NCBI RefSeq assembly: GCF_037861325.1
Contig: NZ_JAFELW010000001.1
Direction: 5' to 3' (one strand)
Origin: Riemerella anatipestifer_F
Lineage (GTDB): Bacteria > Bacteroidota > Bacteroidia > Flavobacteriales > Weeksellaceae
Length of the DNA: 64,000 nucleotides
Within the stretch, counting starts at the first letter, position 1. Every line of letters begins with the position of its first letter. A program made the position numbers and the translations under genes. Below are positions 53,382 through 62,901 of the stretch, piece after piece. The notes below the pieces were generated by a model. The model ran no database searches and had not been told where the DNA came from. It saw only the letters and a program-made list of their open reading frames with translations.

Positions 53382-54146
53382 ATGAAAAAGATATTTTTTT
53401 TAACTCTCATTAGTATTTCTGCCATGGCTTCTGCACAGTTCAGAATAAAAGATAGAATGGACAGAATGGAAGGCATTGATGATAAAAAGCTCAGCTACGG
53501 TTTTTTCCTTAATGGTAGCCAAAACGATTATAAAATGGTGCTAGACCCTAAATATGGTACTAGAGGAAATAAGAACTTAGTTTCTTCCAAACCTACTTAT
53601 AGCTTTGGGGCAGGATTGATAGGAAGAATGAGACTCAACAAAAACCTAGATTTAAGACTAGAGCCAGGTATGCAATTTATAGAAAGAGACCTGTATTTTG
53701 ACACCCAAGTTAATAGCATCTACGCTACTGATGCCAAGGCTCCATTCACTCCAAAAACACTTACCGAAGAAGATAAAGTGAGAAAGATTAAGGCAACTAC
53801 AATAGATATTCCACTTTTATTAGAAATACACGCTGATAGATGGTTTAACTCTAGACCTTACGCAGCGGCTGGTATCAACTGGCTAGTTAATTTACAATCT
53901 AACTCTGGCAGTGAAGATGATAACGCCCACGGTACTTTCCGTAGCACCACTCATAACTTTGGTTATTCAGCAGAGATAGGTATTCAGTTTTATTTCAGTA
54001 AATTTAAACTTACACCAGCTTTTAGAGGAACTTTTACTATGGGTAATGAACTCGTGAGAGATAATGCCAACACTCCACCTTACTGGACGTCTGCACTCAC
54101 CTCTACCCAAGGAAGAAGTTTTATGTTTGTGCTAAAATTTGAATAA
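53382..54146 (+). CDS. porT: Type IX secretion outer-membrane protein PorT
   Basis: 254 residues. Signal peptide 1-18 (ISAMASA-Q). The mature start FRIKDRMDRMEGIDDKKLSYG followed by FFLNGSQNDYKMVLDPKYG is typical of PorT, an eight-stranded outer-membrane barrel. Strands follow with RLNKNLDLRLEPGMQFIERD and TTIDIPLLLEIHADRWFNSR. PorT is required for T9SS secretion in Porphyromonas and Flavobacterium. It sits 44 bp after menG, the conserved menG-porT pair, and a terminator follows. Confidence 0.94.
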   Translation: MKKIFFLTLISISAMASAQFRIKDRMDRMEGIDDKKLSYGFFLNGSQNDYKMVLDPKYGTRGNKNLVSSKPTYSFGAGLIGRMRLNKNLDLRLEPGMQFIERDLYFDTQVNSIYATDAKAPFTPKTLTEEDKVRKIKATTIDIPLLLEIHADRWFNSRPYAAAGINWLVNLQSNSGSEDDNAHGTFRSTTHNFGYSAEIGIQFYFSKFKLTPAFRGTFTMGNELVRDNANTPPYWTSALTSTQGRSFMFVLKFE

Positions 54147-54176
54147 TAATAATAATAACTCATAACAAAGTAAATG

Positions 54177-54204
54177 AAAGCACTCAATATTTCAAGGGTG
54201 CTTT
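54177..54204 (+). terminator. Rho-independent terminator of porT
   Basis: 7-bp stem (AAAGCAC / GTGCTTT) with a 14-nt loop and T run, 31 bp after the porT stop. A long frame into the next gene crosses it, so the next start is placed beyond it. Confidence 0.65.
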
Positions 54205-54230
54205 TTTATTTTTTAATTAAGACTCAATAT

Positions 54231-55436
54231 ATGCTAAAAAACATAATTCCTTTTATTGTTATTTTTTTCTTACTAGAATTTTATATTTATAACGCAGTTA
54301 GAACACTTTACTCTAGCCCTTGGTTTAAAATCACCTACTGGCTTATCACTATTTCATTATATGGTTGGCTACTTTTTGAGATACTAACCTTTGATGCTTC
54401 TGCTAGAAATAATAAAAAAATGTTTATTATCTCTAGTATTTTCATGGTTTTTATGCTTCCAAAGTTGCTCTTACTGGCGTTTATTTTATTTGATGATATT
54501 ATAAGAGTTCTACAATTTGGGACTAAACGCATTTTATCTAAATCTGCATTTTATCCAGAAAGAAGAAACTTCATTACCTTAATTGGCTTGGGTGCAGCAG
54601 CCTTGTTTTCAGCCTCTGTGATTGACGGAATTATTTTCGGAAAATACCGCCATACTTTAAGACAAGTAAGACTAAAACTAAAAAATCTACCAAAAGAATT
54701 TAAAGGTTACAAAATCATTCAAATTTCTGATGTCCATAGCGGTAGTTTTAGTCAGCCTGAAAAATTACGAAAAGCCATTGAACTCATCAATTCACAAACC
54801 CCTGACTTGGTGCTATTCACAGGAGATATGGTGAATAATTATGCAGAAGAATTTTTACCTTTTGTTGATTTATTTTCTCAAATTAAAGCCAAAGACGGTA
54901 AATACTCTGTACTCGGAAACCACGACTACGGAGATTATGGACAATGGAACTCCAAAGAAGAAAAAGCCCAAAATATCCCAAAACTAATAGAACTACAAAA
55001 CAAAGCCGGTTTTAAAATGTTAAGAAATGAACACCATATCATCAATAAAAATGGAGGTTCTCTGTACCTTATCGGCGTGGAAAATTGGGGAGAATTACCT
55101 TTTCCTCAACTCGGAGATTTAGACTTAGCGACTAAAGGCATTCCCGAAGAAGCCACTAAAATACTTATGAGCCACGACCCTACCCACTTTGACCACATAG
55201 TAAAACATCACCCGAAAGATATACAGCTCACACTTTCTGGACATACCCACGGAATGCAGTTCGGAATTGATTTAAAAAACATTAAGTGGTCTCCCGTAAA
55301 ATACCGTTATCCTAAATGGGCAGACCTCTACGAAAGCAATGGGAAATATCTTTATGTAAACCGTGGTTTTGGGGTATTAGGATTTTCTGGGAGAGTGGGC
55401 ATCAATCCAGAAATTACTGTATTTACTTTAGAGTAG
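54231..55436 (+). CDS. Membrane-bound metallophosphoesterase
   Basis: 401 residues from ATG 54231; an upstream in-frame ATG at 54174 lies in the porT terminator. Three or four N-terminal membrane helices (about 5-145) precede a calcineurin-like domain: D1 IIQISDVHSGSF (about 163), D2 LVLFTGDMVNN, D3 VLGNHDYGDY, H4 LMSHDPTHFDH and H5 LTLSGHTHGMQFGID. All metal-ligand motifs are intact. Family members include YkuE-like enzymes; a lipid or UDP-sugar phosphodiesterase role is possible, the substrate is unknown. Confidence 0.88.
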   Translation: MLKNIIPFIVIFFLLEFYIYNAVRTLYSSPWFKITYWLITISLYGWLLFEILTFDASARNNKKMFIISSIFMVFMLPKLLLLAFILFDDIIRVLQFGTKRILSKSAFYPERRNFITLIGLGAAALFSASVIDGIIFGKYRHTLRQVRLKLKNLPKEFKGYKIIQISDVHSGSFSQPEKLRKAIELINSQTPDLVLFTGDMVNNYAEEFLPFVDLFSQIKAKDGKYSVLGNHDYGDYGQWNSKEEKAQNIPKLIELQNKAGFKMLRNEHHIINKNGGSLYLIGVENWGELPFPQLGDLDLATKGIPEEATKILMSHDPTHFDHIVKHHPKDIQLTLSGHTHGMQFGIDLKNIKWSPVKYRYPKWADLYESNGKYLYVNRGFGVLGFSGRVGINPEITVFTLE

Positions 55437-55505
55437 AAAATAGGTCGCTAGAAACCATTTAAAAATTATACCTTATTTTTGTGGGGAAATTTTAGAAATT
55501 TTATT

Positions 55506-56150
55506 ATGTTTAAATTAATTAAAAGAATACTATTTTTAATCATTCTTATAAACATACTAACACTAATTGGAGGTAGGTTTTTCAACCCTATTATTACTAT
55601 CACTCAGATAGAAGGCTTAGTAAAATTTCACAAGCTGGATAGAGATTATATTCCATTCTCTGAAATGGGTAACAATGTAAAAAAAGCCGTTATAGCTTCC
55701 GAAGACCAAAATTTTTACACTCATAATGGTTTCGATTTTAAAGCCATTGAAAGAGCAATGAAACACAACGAAAAAGGCAAAGGCATACAAGGTGGCAGCA
55801 CCATTTCTCAACAAACTGCCAAAAATATCTTCTTATGGAATGGCAGAAGTTGGGTAAGAAAAGGTTTAGAAGCTGTCTATACCTTTATCATTGAAAAAAT
55901 TTGGTCTAAAGATATCATTCTAGAAAGATACCTTAATTCCATAGAAATGGGACAGGGTGTTTTTGGTGTAGAAGCGGCATCACAGTACTATTTTAATAAA
56001 TCATCTAAAGACCTTACCAAAAGTGAAGCTGCTTGGATAGCTGCCGTATTGCCTAACCCAAAGAAATACGACCCTAAAAACCCAACACCTTACCTCAATA
56101 GAAAACATAAGTGGATTATGAGGCAAATGAACTTTATCTCTTTAAAATAA
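55506..56150 (+). CDS. mtgA: Monofunctional peptidoglycan glycosyltransferase
   Basis: 214 residues from ATG 55506; a GTG-started extension from 55479 is not supported. One N-terminal membrane helix (FLIILINILTLIGG) and a GT51 domain: catalytic Glu in AVIASEDQNFYTHNGFDFKAIE (in parts; motif EDxxFxxHxGxD) and the second Glu motif GGSTISQQTAKNIFLW. Polymerises lipid II. It is followed after 5 bp by the large membrane recombinase-family gene. Confidence 0.94.
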   Translation: MFKLIKRILFLIILINILTLIGGRFFNPIITITQIEGLVKFHKLDRDYIPFSEMGNNVKKAVIASEDQNFYTHNGFDFKAIERAMKHNEKGKGIQGGSTISQQTAKNIFLWNGRSWVRKGLEAVYTFIIEKIWSKDIILERYLNSIEMGQGVFGVEAASQYYFNKSSKDLTKSEAAWIAAVLPNPKKYDPKNPTPYLNRKHKWIMRQMNFISLK

Positions 56151-56155
56151 TTTTT

Positions 56156-58186
56156 ATGAATATATTTAGTAATCGTCCTATAGAATCATTAGAATCTCTC
56201 ATTACAAAGTATTTTAAATTTCAGAACGAGACTTCTGCACTAGAACCTTTGTCTGAAATATTCGAAGCTACTAAAAAGGAAGGCTTTAGCCATTTATTAA
56301 ATATACTCACCGAAAATGAAGATTTAAAAAATAATTTCGCTCATTATCTAAAAAATATTTTCCGAGGAAGACGAATGGTTCTTGCTCTTACGGAAGCGAA
56401 TATTTTATCCGAAAACTCTTTCTTTGCAGAGTTTAAAAAGAGAGTAATTGCTAAAGTACTCCCAGCAGTAGAAGATGAAGACACTGTTTCTTTCGTTATA
56501 GAAAAAATACTACTTAGTTCTAAACAGAATTTTGATTTTCTACTTAACCTCTCAGAAGAAGAAAAGAATACTTTTCTACAAATTATGGGATTTGAGAGTC
56601 TTTTTGCACAGGAATCCGTTCAGAAAGATTTATTTCTATCCATCAATATTTTAGCATGGAGAGCCATAGGAAATGCTCTAGATGTAGAAGTGGTTAAAAT
56701 GGCTCCTGAATATAAAAATTTTGACAATCCTTTTATTGCTCTACAAAATGAAATTGATTGTCTTTTAGAGCTATTCCAAGAAGACCCAAAAGTCCAAATT
56801 TCCGCTAAAAACGAACATTATAAACAAGCTAAAGTTTATCTCAGCCAATGTTTAGAATTTATTAAAATAGCATTTAAAAACACCTCTAAATATGGGTTGT
56901 CTAGTAAGACCAACCAGTCTTTAATGAAAATTAGACAACAGTTAGTGAGAATTTCTGAAATATTACCGCTATTAGTTACAGAGGAAAAAACCACTCATCT
57001 TGAGCAATCTAAAACTTTGGTAGAAAATATTCTTAGGTACAAATCTCACAGAAACAATTTCAGCGAACTATTTGCAGATAGCACCTTACAACTTTCTCAC
57101 CTCATTACTACCCATACCGCACAAGCAGGGACTCATTATATCGCTTTCAATTATAAACAGTACATGGATATGTTTAAAAAAGCTGCTGGAGGTGGTATCA
57201 TCGTAGGGTTTTTATGTGTTCTCAAAATGCTTTACAGCTATAGTAATGGTAGTGAATTTACCCACGCATTTTTGTACTCATTCAACTATGCTATGGGCTT
57301 TGTACTCATTTATCTTTTGCATTATACCTTAGCGACCAAACAACCTGCTATGACTGCGGCGACCATGGCTAAAGTATTATCCGAAGATAAAAATACTTCT
57401 AAAAACTATACTGATTTTGCAGATTTAGTATCAAAATTATTTAGAACCCAATTTATTGCGTTTGTGGGCAATGTATTACTTGCTTTCCCTGTAGCTCTAC
57501 TCATTATCTATGGATTGGATATTATCTTCCAACAAAACCTTGCCATAGATAAGGCTAATAAACTTTTAAGAGACTTAAATCCAGTAGAGTCTAAGGCTAT
57601 TCTACACGCTAGTATAGCTGGTGTATTTCTATTTATTTCAGGGATTATATCTGGAAATATCAGCAACAATTCTAGGTTTTACCAAATCCCTCAGCGAATT
57701 ATTAAAAATCCTTACCTTAACAAAGTCTTTGGAGCTAAGGCCGCACGAAGCATTTCTGCATTTTATTCTAAAAATTGGGCTGGTGTTGTTTCTAATTTTT
57801 GGTTTGGAGTATTCTTAGGTGCCACAGCTCCCATTGGTAACTTTTTAGGATTGGATTTGGATATTAGACACATTACCTTTGCAGCTGGTAACTTAGCTTT
57901 AGCCATATACGGAAAAGGGTTCGATATTGATATGGGAACTTTTTGGATTAGTTTCATCACAGTATTCCTAATCGGATTTTTCAACTTTATCGTAAGTTTT
58001 GGGCTATCAATGTCGTTAGCGTTCCGTTCTAGAAAAGTTAAATTTGGAGAAGTAGGGTTAATTTATAGAGAAATTTTTAACACCTTTGTTAAAAATCCAG
58101 CTAAATTTTTCATTCCATTACCTTCTGGTGTAAATACCAATGCTGAAAAAATGGTAGTAGAACTAGAAAAAGAGGGGAAAAACTAA
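56156..58186 (+). CDS. Membrane protein of the 'site-specific recombinase' (SpecificRecomb, Gcr) family
   Basis: 676 residues from ATG 56156. The first about 330 residues are soluble and helical (ESLESLITKYFKFQNETSAL); the second half has about seven membrane helices (GGGIIVGFLCVLKML, FVGNVLLAFPVALLIIYGL, IAGVFLFISGIISGNISNN, FWFGVFLGATAPIGNFLGL). Cytoplasmic-like motif SNNSRFYQIPQRIIKNPYLNKV and the closing PAKFFIPLPSGVNTNA are typical of PF10136. The family is annotated as a recombinase from a gonococcal gene, but a polytopic membrane protein without tyrosine- or serine-recombinase motifs is unlikely to be one. It may act with MtgA, 5 bp upstream; this is inference. Confidence 0.85.
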   Translation: MNIFSNRPIESLESLITKYFKFQNETSALEPLSEIFEATKKEGFSHLLNILTENEDLKNNFAHYLKNIFRGRRMVLALTEANILSENSFFAEFKKRVIAKVLPAVEDEDTVSFVIEKILLSSKQNFDFLLNLSEEEKNTFLQIMGFESLFAQESVQKDLFLSINILAWRAIGNALDVEVVKMAPEYKNFDNPFIALQNEIDCLLELFQEDPKVQISAKNEHYKQAKVYLSQCLEFIKIAFKNTSKYGLSSKTNQSLMKIRQQLVRISEILPLLVTEEKTTHLEQSKTLVENILRYKSHRNNFSELFADSTLQLSHLITTHTAQAGTHYIAFNYKQYMDMFKKAAGGGIIVGFLCVLKMLYSYSNGSEFTHAFLYSFNYAMGFVLIYLLHYTLATKQPAMTAATMAKVLSEDKNTSKNYTDFADLVSKLFRTQFIAFVGNVLLAFPVALLIIYGLDIIFQQNLAIDKANKLLRDLNPVESKAILHASIAGVFLFISGIISGNISNNSRFYQIPQRIIKNPYLNKVFGAKAARSISAFYSKNWAGVVSNFWFGVFLGATAPIGNFLGLDLDIRHITFAAGNLALAIYGKGFDIDMGTFWISFITVFLIGFFNFIVSFGLSMSLAFRSRKVKFGEVGLIYREIFNTFVKNPAKFFIPLPSGVNTNAEKMVVELEKEGKN

Positions 58187-58479
58187 ACAAAGTTGACCTC
58201 CTCTACTACATTTTCACCTACTACTTCTTTAAATTTTTGAATAAAAAAAGTTTTCCTCATTCTAAAATCATTTTTTAGCAATGGGGATTTTATTTTTATG
58301 GTTAAAGTTTTGTCTAGAAGATTAACATCTCCTATTTCTTTAAAAAGCTCATCATCTAGGTAGTCTTCTAAAAAATCTTTGATTTGGAAAGCTAACAGCT
58401 TCTCTTCAAAACCAAATTTCTTCGCAAAAATCTTAACCAAATCCGAAGACTGATAAGACCTTTTTTTCTTATTCTTCAT
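58183..58479 (-). CDS. DUF721 / DciA-like protein
   Basis: 98 residues. Short basic N-terminus (KNKKKRSYQSSDLVKIF) followed by the DUF721 core: VNLLDKTLTIKIKSPLLKN, KTFFIQKFKEVVGENVV. The core resembles the replicative helicase loader DciA, and Bacteroidota members are usually about 95-100 residues. Its stop overlaps the convergent membrane-protein gene by 4 bp and it follows the bestrophin gene by 12 bp. Confidence 0.8.
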   Translation of the reverse strand: MKNKKKRSYQSSDLVKIFAKKFGFEEKLLAFQIKDFLEDYLDDELFKEIGDVNLLDKTLTIKIKSPLLKNDFRMRKTFFIQKFKEVVGENVVEEVNFV

Positions 58480-58491
58480 TAAATAAATATG

Positions 58492-59400
58492 CTAATTTTT
58501 GACTAATAATTTAGATTGAACTTCCTTACAATTGCTCTCGATAGTATTACAAATTTCGGTTACCGTTACAGAAGTCTTATTTTCAGAAAAAGGTTCTCCG
58601 TAAAGGTTAGCTAACTTATTTATAGTTAAAAAAGAAGTACTAATAATCACCATAATAGGAATAGCTAAGAATTCTAGACCGCTTTTCTCTCCACCCAAAT
58701 CTATATCTCCTATAAATAAAGGTATTAAAACTACATAAAAACTCACTATAATCTTAGTAAAAGCACTATAAATCATTAAAAAAGGAGTATTTTTTATCCT
58801 TTCTGCCTTACCTTGTATATCATAAAAACGATTGATATGCTGCATCAAATCGCTTTTTTCAATGTTTGCCGTATTCTTAAAGTCTTCTTCTATCTCTTTA
58901 GAAATACTTACCAACAATTCATTAGAAATTTTATGTTCCTCGTTAATGTTATACTTCTCTAGTAGCACCTTTGATTTTTCATCAAAGATAGGTTTAGGAT
59001 TATTATGAATTTCATTTTTAAACTGTCGTATATAAGCGATAGTCAATTGAATAAGGTCACATATTTTAGCGTTTTTTTCTAGAGTAGCTAAGTTGACATT
59101 TTCATCATTACTGTAATAAGCATAGATTTTAGCTACAAAGCTCCTAGAATTATTGGTAAGTTCTCCAAATATCTTTCTCGCTTCCCACCAACGGTCGTAT
59201 GCGGAATTCATCCTAAATCCCAAGAAAAATGCAATTGCAAGACCAAATACAGAGCCTATTTGCCCCGATATTTTATAAATATGGTCTCCAAAAAGCTCTT
59301 CTAGGCCTAGCACAAGTATAGCATACAGGGTTGTATAAATAAGATATGGTGATGCTATTTTAAATAGTTGTAATAACCCTTGTTTTTCTGTTTTAATCAT
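58492..59400 (-). CDS. Bestrophin-family chloride-channel-like protein
   Basis: 302 residues with four main membrane helices. FGLAIAFFLGFRMNSAYDRWWEARKIFGELTN (read in parts; RxNxAYDRWWEGR is the signature) identifies the bestrophin/RFP-TM fold, which forms anion channels (bacterial YneE). Two further hydrophobic helices (FTKIIVSFYVVLIPLFIG and FLAIPIMVIISTSFLTINKL) lie near the C-terminus. The next gene downstream on this strand is the DUF721 gene. Confidence 0.88.
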   Translation of the reverse strand: MIKTEKQGLLQLFKIASPYLIYTTLYAILVLGLEELFGDHIYKISGQIGSVFGLAIAFFLGFRMNSAYDRWWEARKIFGELTNNSRSFVAKIYAYYSNDENVNLATLEKNAKICDLIQLTIAYIRQFKNEIHNNPKPIFDEKSKVLLEKYNINEEHKISNELLVSISKEIEEDFKNTANIEKSDLMQHINRFYDIQGKAERIKNTPFLMIYSAFTKIIVSFYVVLIPLFIGDIDLGGEKSGLEFLAIPIMVIISTSFLTINKLANLYGEPFSENKTSVTVTEICNTIESNCKEVQSKLLVKN

Positions 59401-59442
59401 ATTATATCAAAAGAATATTCAAAAATAGTGTTTTTTACATAA

Positions 59443-59476
59443 AAAATCCCTGTTACAAATCTATAACAGGGATTTT
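59443..59476 (-). terminator. Terminator of the S41 peptidase gene
   Basis: Perfect 13-bp repeat (AAAATCCCTGTTA / TAACAGGGATTTT), 8-nt loop, T-rich on the minus strand, 15 bp beyond the stop. Confidence 0.85.
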
Positions 59477-59490
59477 AGTTTTTATTTATT

Positions 59491-62400
59491 TTATAAATCT
59501 TTCAGCAGTTCTTCTACCGCTCTTTTAAGCTGATTATCTTCTCCTTGGTTGGCTTTTTCTTGATCCAAGTAAACTTCTATATCTGGTTGAAGTTCAAAAT
59601 TTTCTAAATAAGTACCATCTTCTTTTTCATAGCCTACCGCAGGAATCCCAAAATTTAATGTCGGGTCTTGCAGTGTAACCCAATTAACTGAAGTCATTGT
59701 CCCAGGAACTGGAGCTCCTACCAACTTACCTAGTTTTAAGTGCTTATAAACCCACGGCGTACCGTGTGCATTAGAATAGTCTGCTTCGTTAATTACCATA
59801 ATAGAGGGTTTCGTCCAACGGCGGCTAGGCATTACTCCATACTTCTTACCTTGAACCTTCTGAGTAAGGTATTTTTTAGCACTAAAGAAAACCTCTATAT
59901 CCTCGTGCAAACGCCCTCCTCCATTATTTCTAATATCTATTACGATACCCTCTTTATTATTATATTTCCCTAAAACATCAGAATACACCTCACGGAAACT
60001 ATCATCTCCCATAGAACGAATATGCACATAGCCCAATCTTCCGCCAGACCACTTCTCTACATCTGCGGCTCTTTGTTTAATCCATCTTTGATAAAGAATT
60101 TCGTTCCATATCCACGCATTTATCCCTTTTATTTCCTCGTCCCAGCGTGTCCCATCTTTAGGGTTATAAAGAGAAATTAAAATTTTCTTTCCTGCTTTAC
60201 CTTCCAAATACTGATAATAATCTACCTTAGCTGTAATAGTTTCCCCATCTATTTTTTCAATAATATGCCCTTGCTTAGCTTTAGAACGATAATTATCAAA
60301 CGGACTATTCACTGGTATTTCTTCTATTAAAAGCCCATTATCCTGTGGAGTAACAAATACACCTAACTCCGCTGTAAGCTCTTGATATGATGCTGAAGGG
60401 CGATATTTAGACCCTGTATGTGATACATTAAGCTCTCCTAAAAGTTCACTAAGCATTTCTGAAAAATCATAGTTGTTATTGATATGTGGAAGGTATTTTC
60501 GGTATTGCTCTGTGAGTTTTTCCCAATTAACGCCGTGCATATCTTTAACATAAAAACGCTCTTTGAGTTCTCTTTTCACCATATCAAACATAAAATCTCT
60601 CTCCTTAGTTAAATCCAATTTCATATCCGCTGAAAAACTAAGGTCTTTTATCTTTTCTGATGGCAATTCTAAAAGTTTGGCTTTTTGTCCACTCAATAAA
60701 AATATTTTCTTACCATCTTTACTTGCATCTAAATAAGCCGACGAACCATTGAGTTTAGACAATAGTTTTGTTGACCTTTCTCTTAAATCGTGCACCCACA
60801 AATCAAACCCTTTTTCAAAAGAAGCTAAATAATAGAGTTTCTTTCCGTCCTTACTAATAATAGCATCGCCAAGCTCCGAAGAATTTGGTGTAAGCCTTAC
60901 CACTCGTTCGGATAGATTCTCCCATTCTATATTGATATCTTTAGATTTTTTATCTTTCTTAGGCGTTTCTTTTTTATCGTCTTTGCTATCTTTAGCATCT
61001 TCCGCTTCGGATTTTTTTTCATTCTTTTCAGCCTCAGTTAAAAGTTCATATTCCTCTTTGTTCATACGGTATTTGTCGTAGGCTTCTCTATTGAGAAATA
61101 CTATCATTTGGTCGCTCATAGAACCCCAAGAAGCATGATTACGCATTCCGTAGCGTTCAGATTTCCAAATAATAGCATTGCCATCTAACGCCCAATGAGG
61201 ATTGGTATCAAAATAACCAGAGTCTGTAATATTTACAATTTCCTTACCTCCTTCTGTACTTATGATGCCTATATCAGAATAAGGCACTCTATCCCTCGCA
61301 ATATACTGCACCACAAGCCATTTACCATCAGGCGACCATTCGTAATTGATGTACCCATTTCTCTCTGTTTGATACTTAGGATCTGTAATTTTTCTGATTT
61401 TTTTAGTTTCAAAATTGTAAATAGCAATATGCGTTCGGTTCTGAACAAAAGCTACCTCTTTACCATCAGGCGAATATTGAGGATACATTTTCTCCGAATT
61501 ATCACTAGGAATGAGCTTTTCTTCGGTAATTAAAGTCGCATTAGAAAAGTTAGGGTCTTCTTTTCTTTGGATACTTGCTTTGTATAAATCCCAATATCCA
61601 TCTCTATAACTAGCGTAAACAAGACTTCTCCCATCTGCTGAAAAACTTACACCTTGCTCTGCCGCTGCCGTTTTAGTGATTTGTTTGGTTGTATTATAGT
61701 CGGTAGAATTTACAAAAACTTCTCCTCTAATCACCATAGCTATCTGCTTACCGTCTAGAGAAACTGAAGATGAAGTTGCCCCCGAACTGAATGCCATAAA
61801 TTTACTCTGCTGATTAGAAACATCACTAATGATATTTACATTTACCTTCTGAGATTTGCCCATTGGTTTAGATAAGTAGATTTCACCATCATAACTGTAA
61901 GCTATAGAGCCGTTATTTGCTACAGATAAATAACGTACTGGAAAATCTTTATGAAAAGTAACCTGTTCTATCTTAGAAGGCTGTGCAACAGAGGTTTTAA
62001 ACACATTGAAACTACCTGACCTTTCACTAAGGAAATATAAAGTCTTCCCATCTGAACTCAATACAGGATTTCGGTCTTCTCCCTTCCAGTTGATAATTTG
62101 AGTGTGCTTTTTAGATTTAAAATCATATCTCCATATATCTCTCGTAACGGAAGAGGTATGATGCTTACGCCACTGATTTTCGTTGCCTTTAATATTTTCA
62201 TAATACATCGCCTCTCCATCGGAAGTCAAACTAATAGACTTAGTAGAAGAGTTGAAAATTCGCTTTGGCTGTCCTCCATCAATAGAAATTTGATATAACT
62301 GTATGGAAGCTGATGGAAAAATAACATTCTGAGGACTATTTTGAAGGTTAGCCGAATAAATAATGTATTTCCCATCTTTGGAGAAAGCTAATGGCAATGC

Positions 62401-62730
62401 CGTCTGAGAATGGAAGGTAACTTGCTTGGCTTCTCCACCTTGAGAAGGCATGATAAAAACTCTTTGAAACCCATTTTCTCTATCACTACTAAACGCAATA
62501 AATTTCCCATCAGGAGACCATACAGGGTCTGAATCGTAAGCTGGATGTGTAGTAAGCCTTACCGCAGAACCACCCTCCGTAGAGACTGTATAAATATCTC
62601 CCATATAGGTAAACGCAATTTTTTTTCCATCTGGAGAAATGGCAGTATTCCTCAACCACAAGGGCGAATTGTTTCCAAAAGCACTAGTCCAAACCAGTAG
62701 CAATAGCAAAGCAAAATTTAACTTTCTCAT
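59491..62730 (-). CDS. Tricorn-like S41 family peptidase with beta-propeller
   Basis: 1079 residues with a signal peptide (1-20). The first about 540 residues are WD40-like PD40 propeller repeats (ISPDGKKIAFTYMGDIY and VWSPDGKFIAFSSDRENGF and further SxDGK repeats). A low-complexity Lys/Asp/Glu linker (about 555-605) follows, then a second small propeller, a PDZ (about 790-860) and an S41 domain (about 870-1060). Aligned from memory with Thermoplasma tricorn, His770 (NVSHTGS) and Ser986 (NEADYSNAHG) match the catalytic His and Ser; the residue after Ser is Asn, not Asp. Periplasmic or secreted peptide degradation is expected. Confidence 0.93.
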   Translation of the reverse strand: MRKLNFALLLLLVWTSAFGNNSPLWLRNTAISPDGKKIAFTYMGDIYTVSTEGGSAVRLTTHPAYDSDPVWSPDGKFIAFSSDRENGFQRVFIMPSQGGEAKQVTFHSQTALPLAFSKDGKYIIYSANLQNSPQNVIFPSASIQLYQISIDGGQPKRIFNSSTKSISLTSDGEAMYYENIKGNENQWRKHHTSSVTRDIWRYDFKSKKHTQIINWKGEDRNPVLSSDGKTLYFLSERSGSFNVFKTSVAQPSKIEQVTFHKDFPVRYLSVANNGSIAYSYDGEIYLSKPMGKSQKVNVNIISDVSNQQSKFMAFSSGATSSSVSLDGKQIAMVIRGEVFVNSTDYNTTKQITKTAAAEQGVSFSADGRSLVYASYRDGYWDLYKASIQRKEDPNFSNATLITEEKLIPSDNSEKMYPQYSPDGKEVAFVQNRTHIAIYNFETKKIRKITDPKYQTERNGYINYEWSPDGKWLVVQYIARDRVPYSDIGIISTEGGKEIVNITDSGYFDTNPHWALDGNAIIWKSERYGMRNHASWGSMSDQMIVFLNREAYDKYRMNKEEYELLTEAEKNEKKSEAEDAKDSKDDKKETPKKDKKSKDINIEWENLSERVVRLTPNSSELGDAIISKDGKKLYYLASFEKGFDLWVHDLRERSTKLLSKLNGSSAYLDASKDGKKIFLLSGQKAKLLELPSEKIKDLSFSADMKLDLTKERDFMFDMVKRELKERFYVKDMHGVNWEKLTEQYRKYLPHINNNYDFSEMLSELLGELNVSHTGSKYRPSASYQELTAELGVFVTPQDNGLLIEEIPVNSPFDNYRSKAKQGHIIEKIDGETITAKVDYYQYLEGKAGKKILISLYNPKDGTRWDEEIKGINAWIWNEILYQRWIKQRAADVEKWSGGRLGYVHIRSMGDDSFREVYSDVLGKYNNKEGIVIDIRNNGGGRLHEDIEVFFSAKKYLTQKVQGKKYGVMPSRRWTKPSIMVINEADYSNAHGTPWVYKHLKLGKLVGAPVPGTMTSVNWVTLQDPTLNFGIPAVGYEKEDGTYLENFELQPDIEVYLDQEKANQGEDNQLKRAVEELLKDL

Positions 62731-62796
62731 TGTTTTTTTATAATAAATTCTTGGTTAATCAGTAGAAAGTGAACTCTCACTAAAGACCTCACTCCC

Positions 62797-62804
62797 CAAA
62801 AATA
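62797..62804 (-). promoter_or_regulatory. -7 element for the S41 peptidase
   Basis: TATTTTTG on the minus strand, exact TAnnTTTG, 66 nt before ATG 62730. No clear -33. Confidence 0.4.
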
Positions 62805-62852
62805 CAAAAAATATATAAATAGGATTTCCTCTTAAAAATCAATGGAAAAACA

Positions 62853-62879
62853 AAAGACTGCCTCAAAAAGACAGTCTTT
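62853..62879 (-). terminator. Terminator of the GH97 gene
   Basis: 8-bp stem (AAAGACTG / CAGTCTTT), 11-nt loop, T-rich on the minus strand, 23 bp beyond the GH97 stop. It separates the GH97 and S41 transcripts. Confidence 0.7.
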
Positions 62880-62901
62880 AAAATTGAATAAATCTTTAAA
62901 T

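Noticed and set aside
54174..54230. Longer metallophosphoesterase start
   Set aside because: It reads through the porT terminator hairpin; the ATG at 54231 starts the membrane segment.
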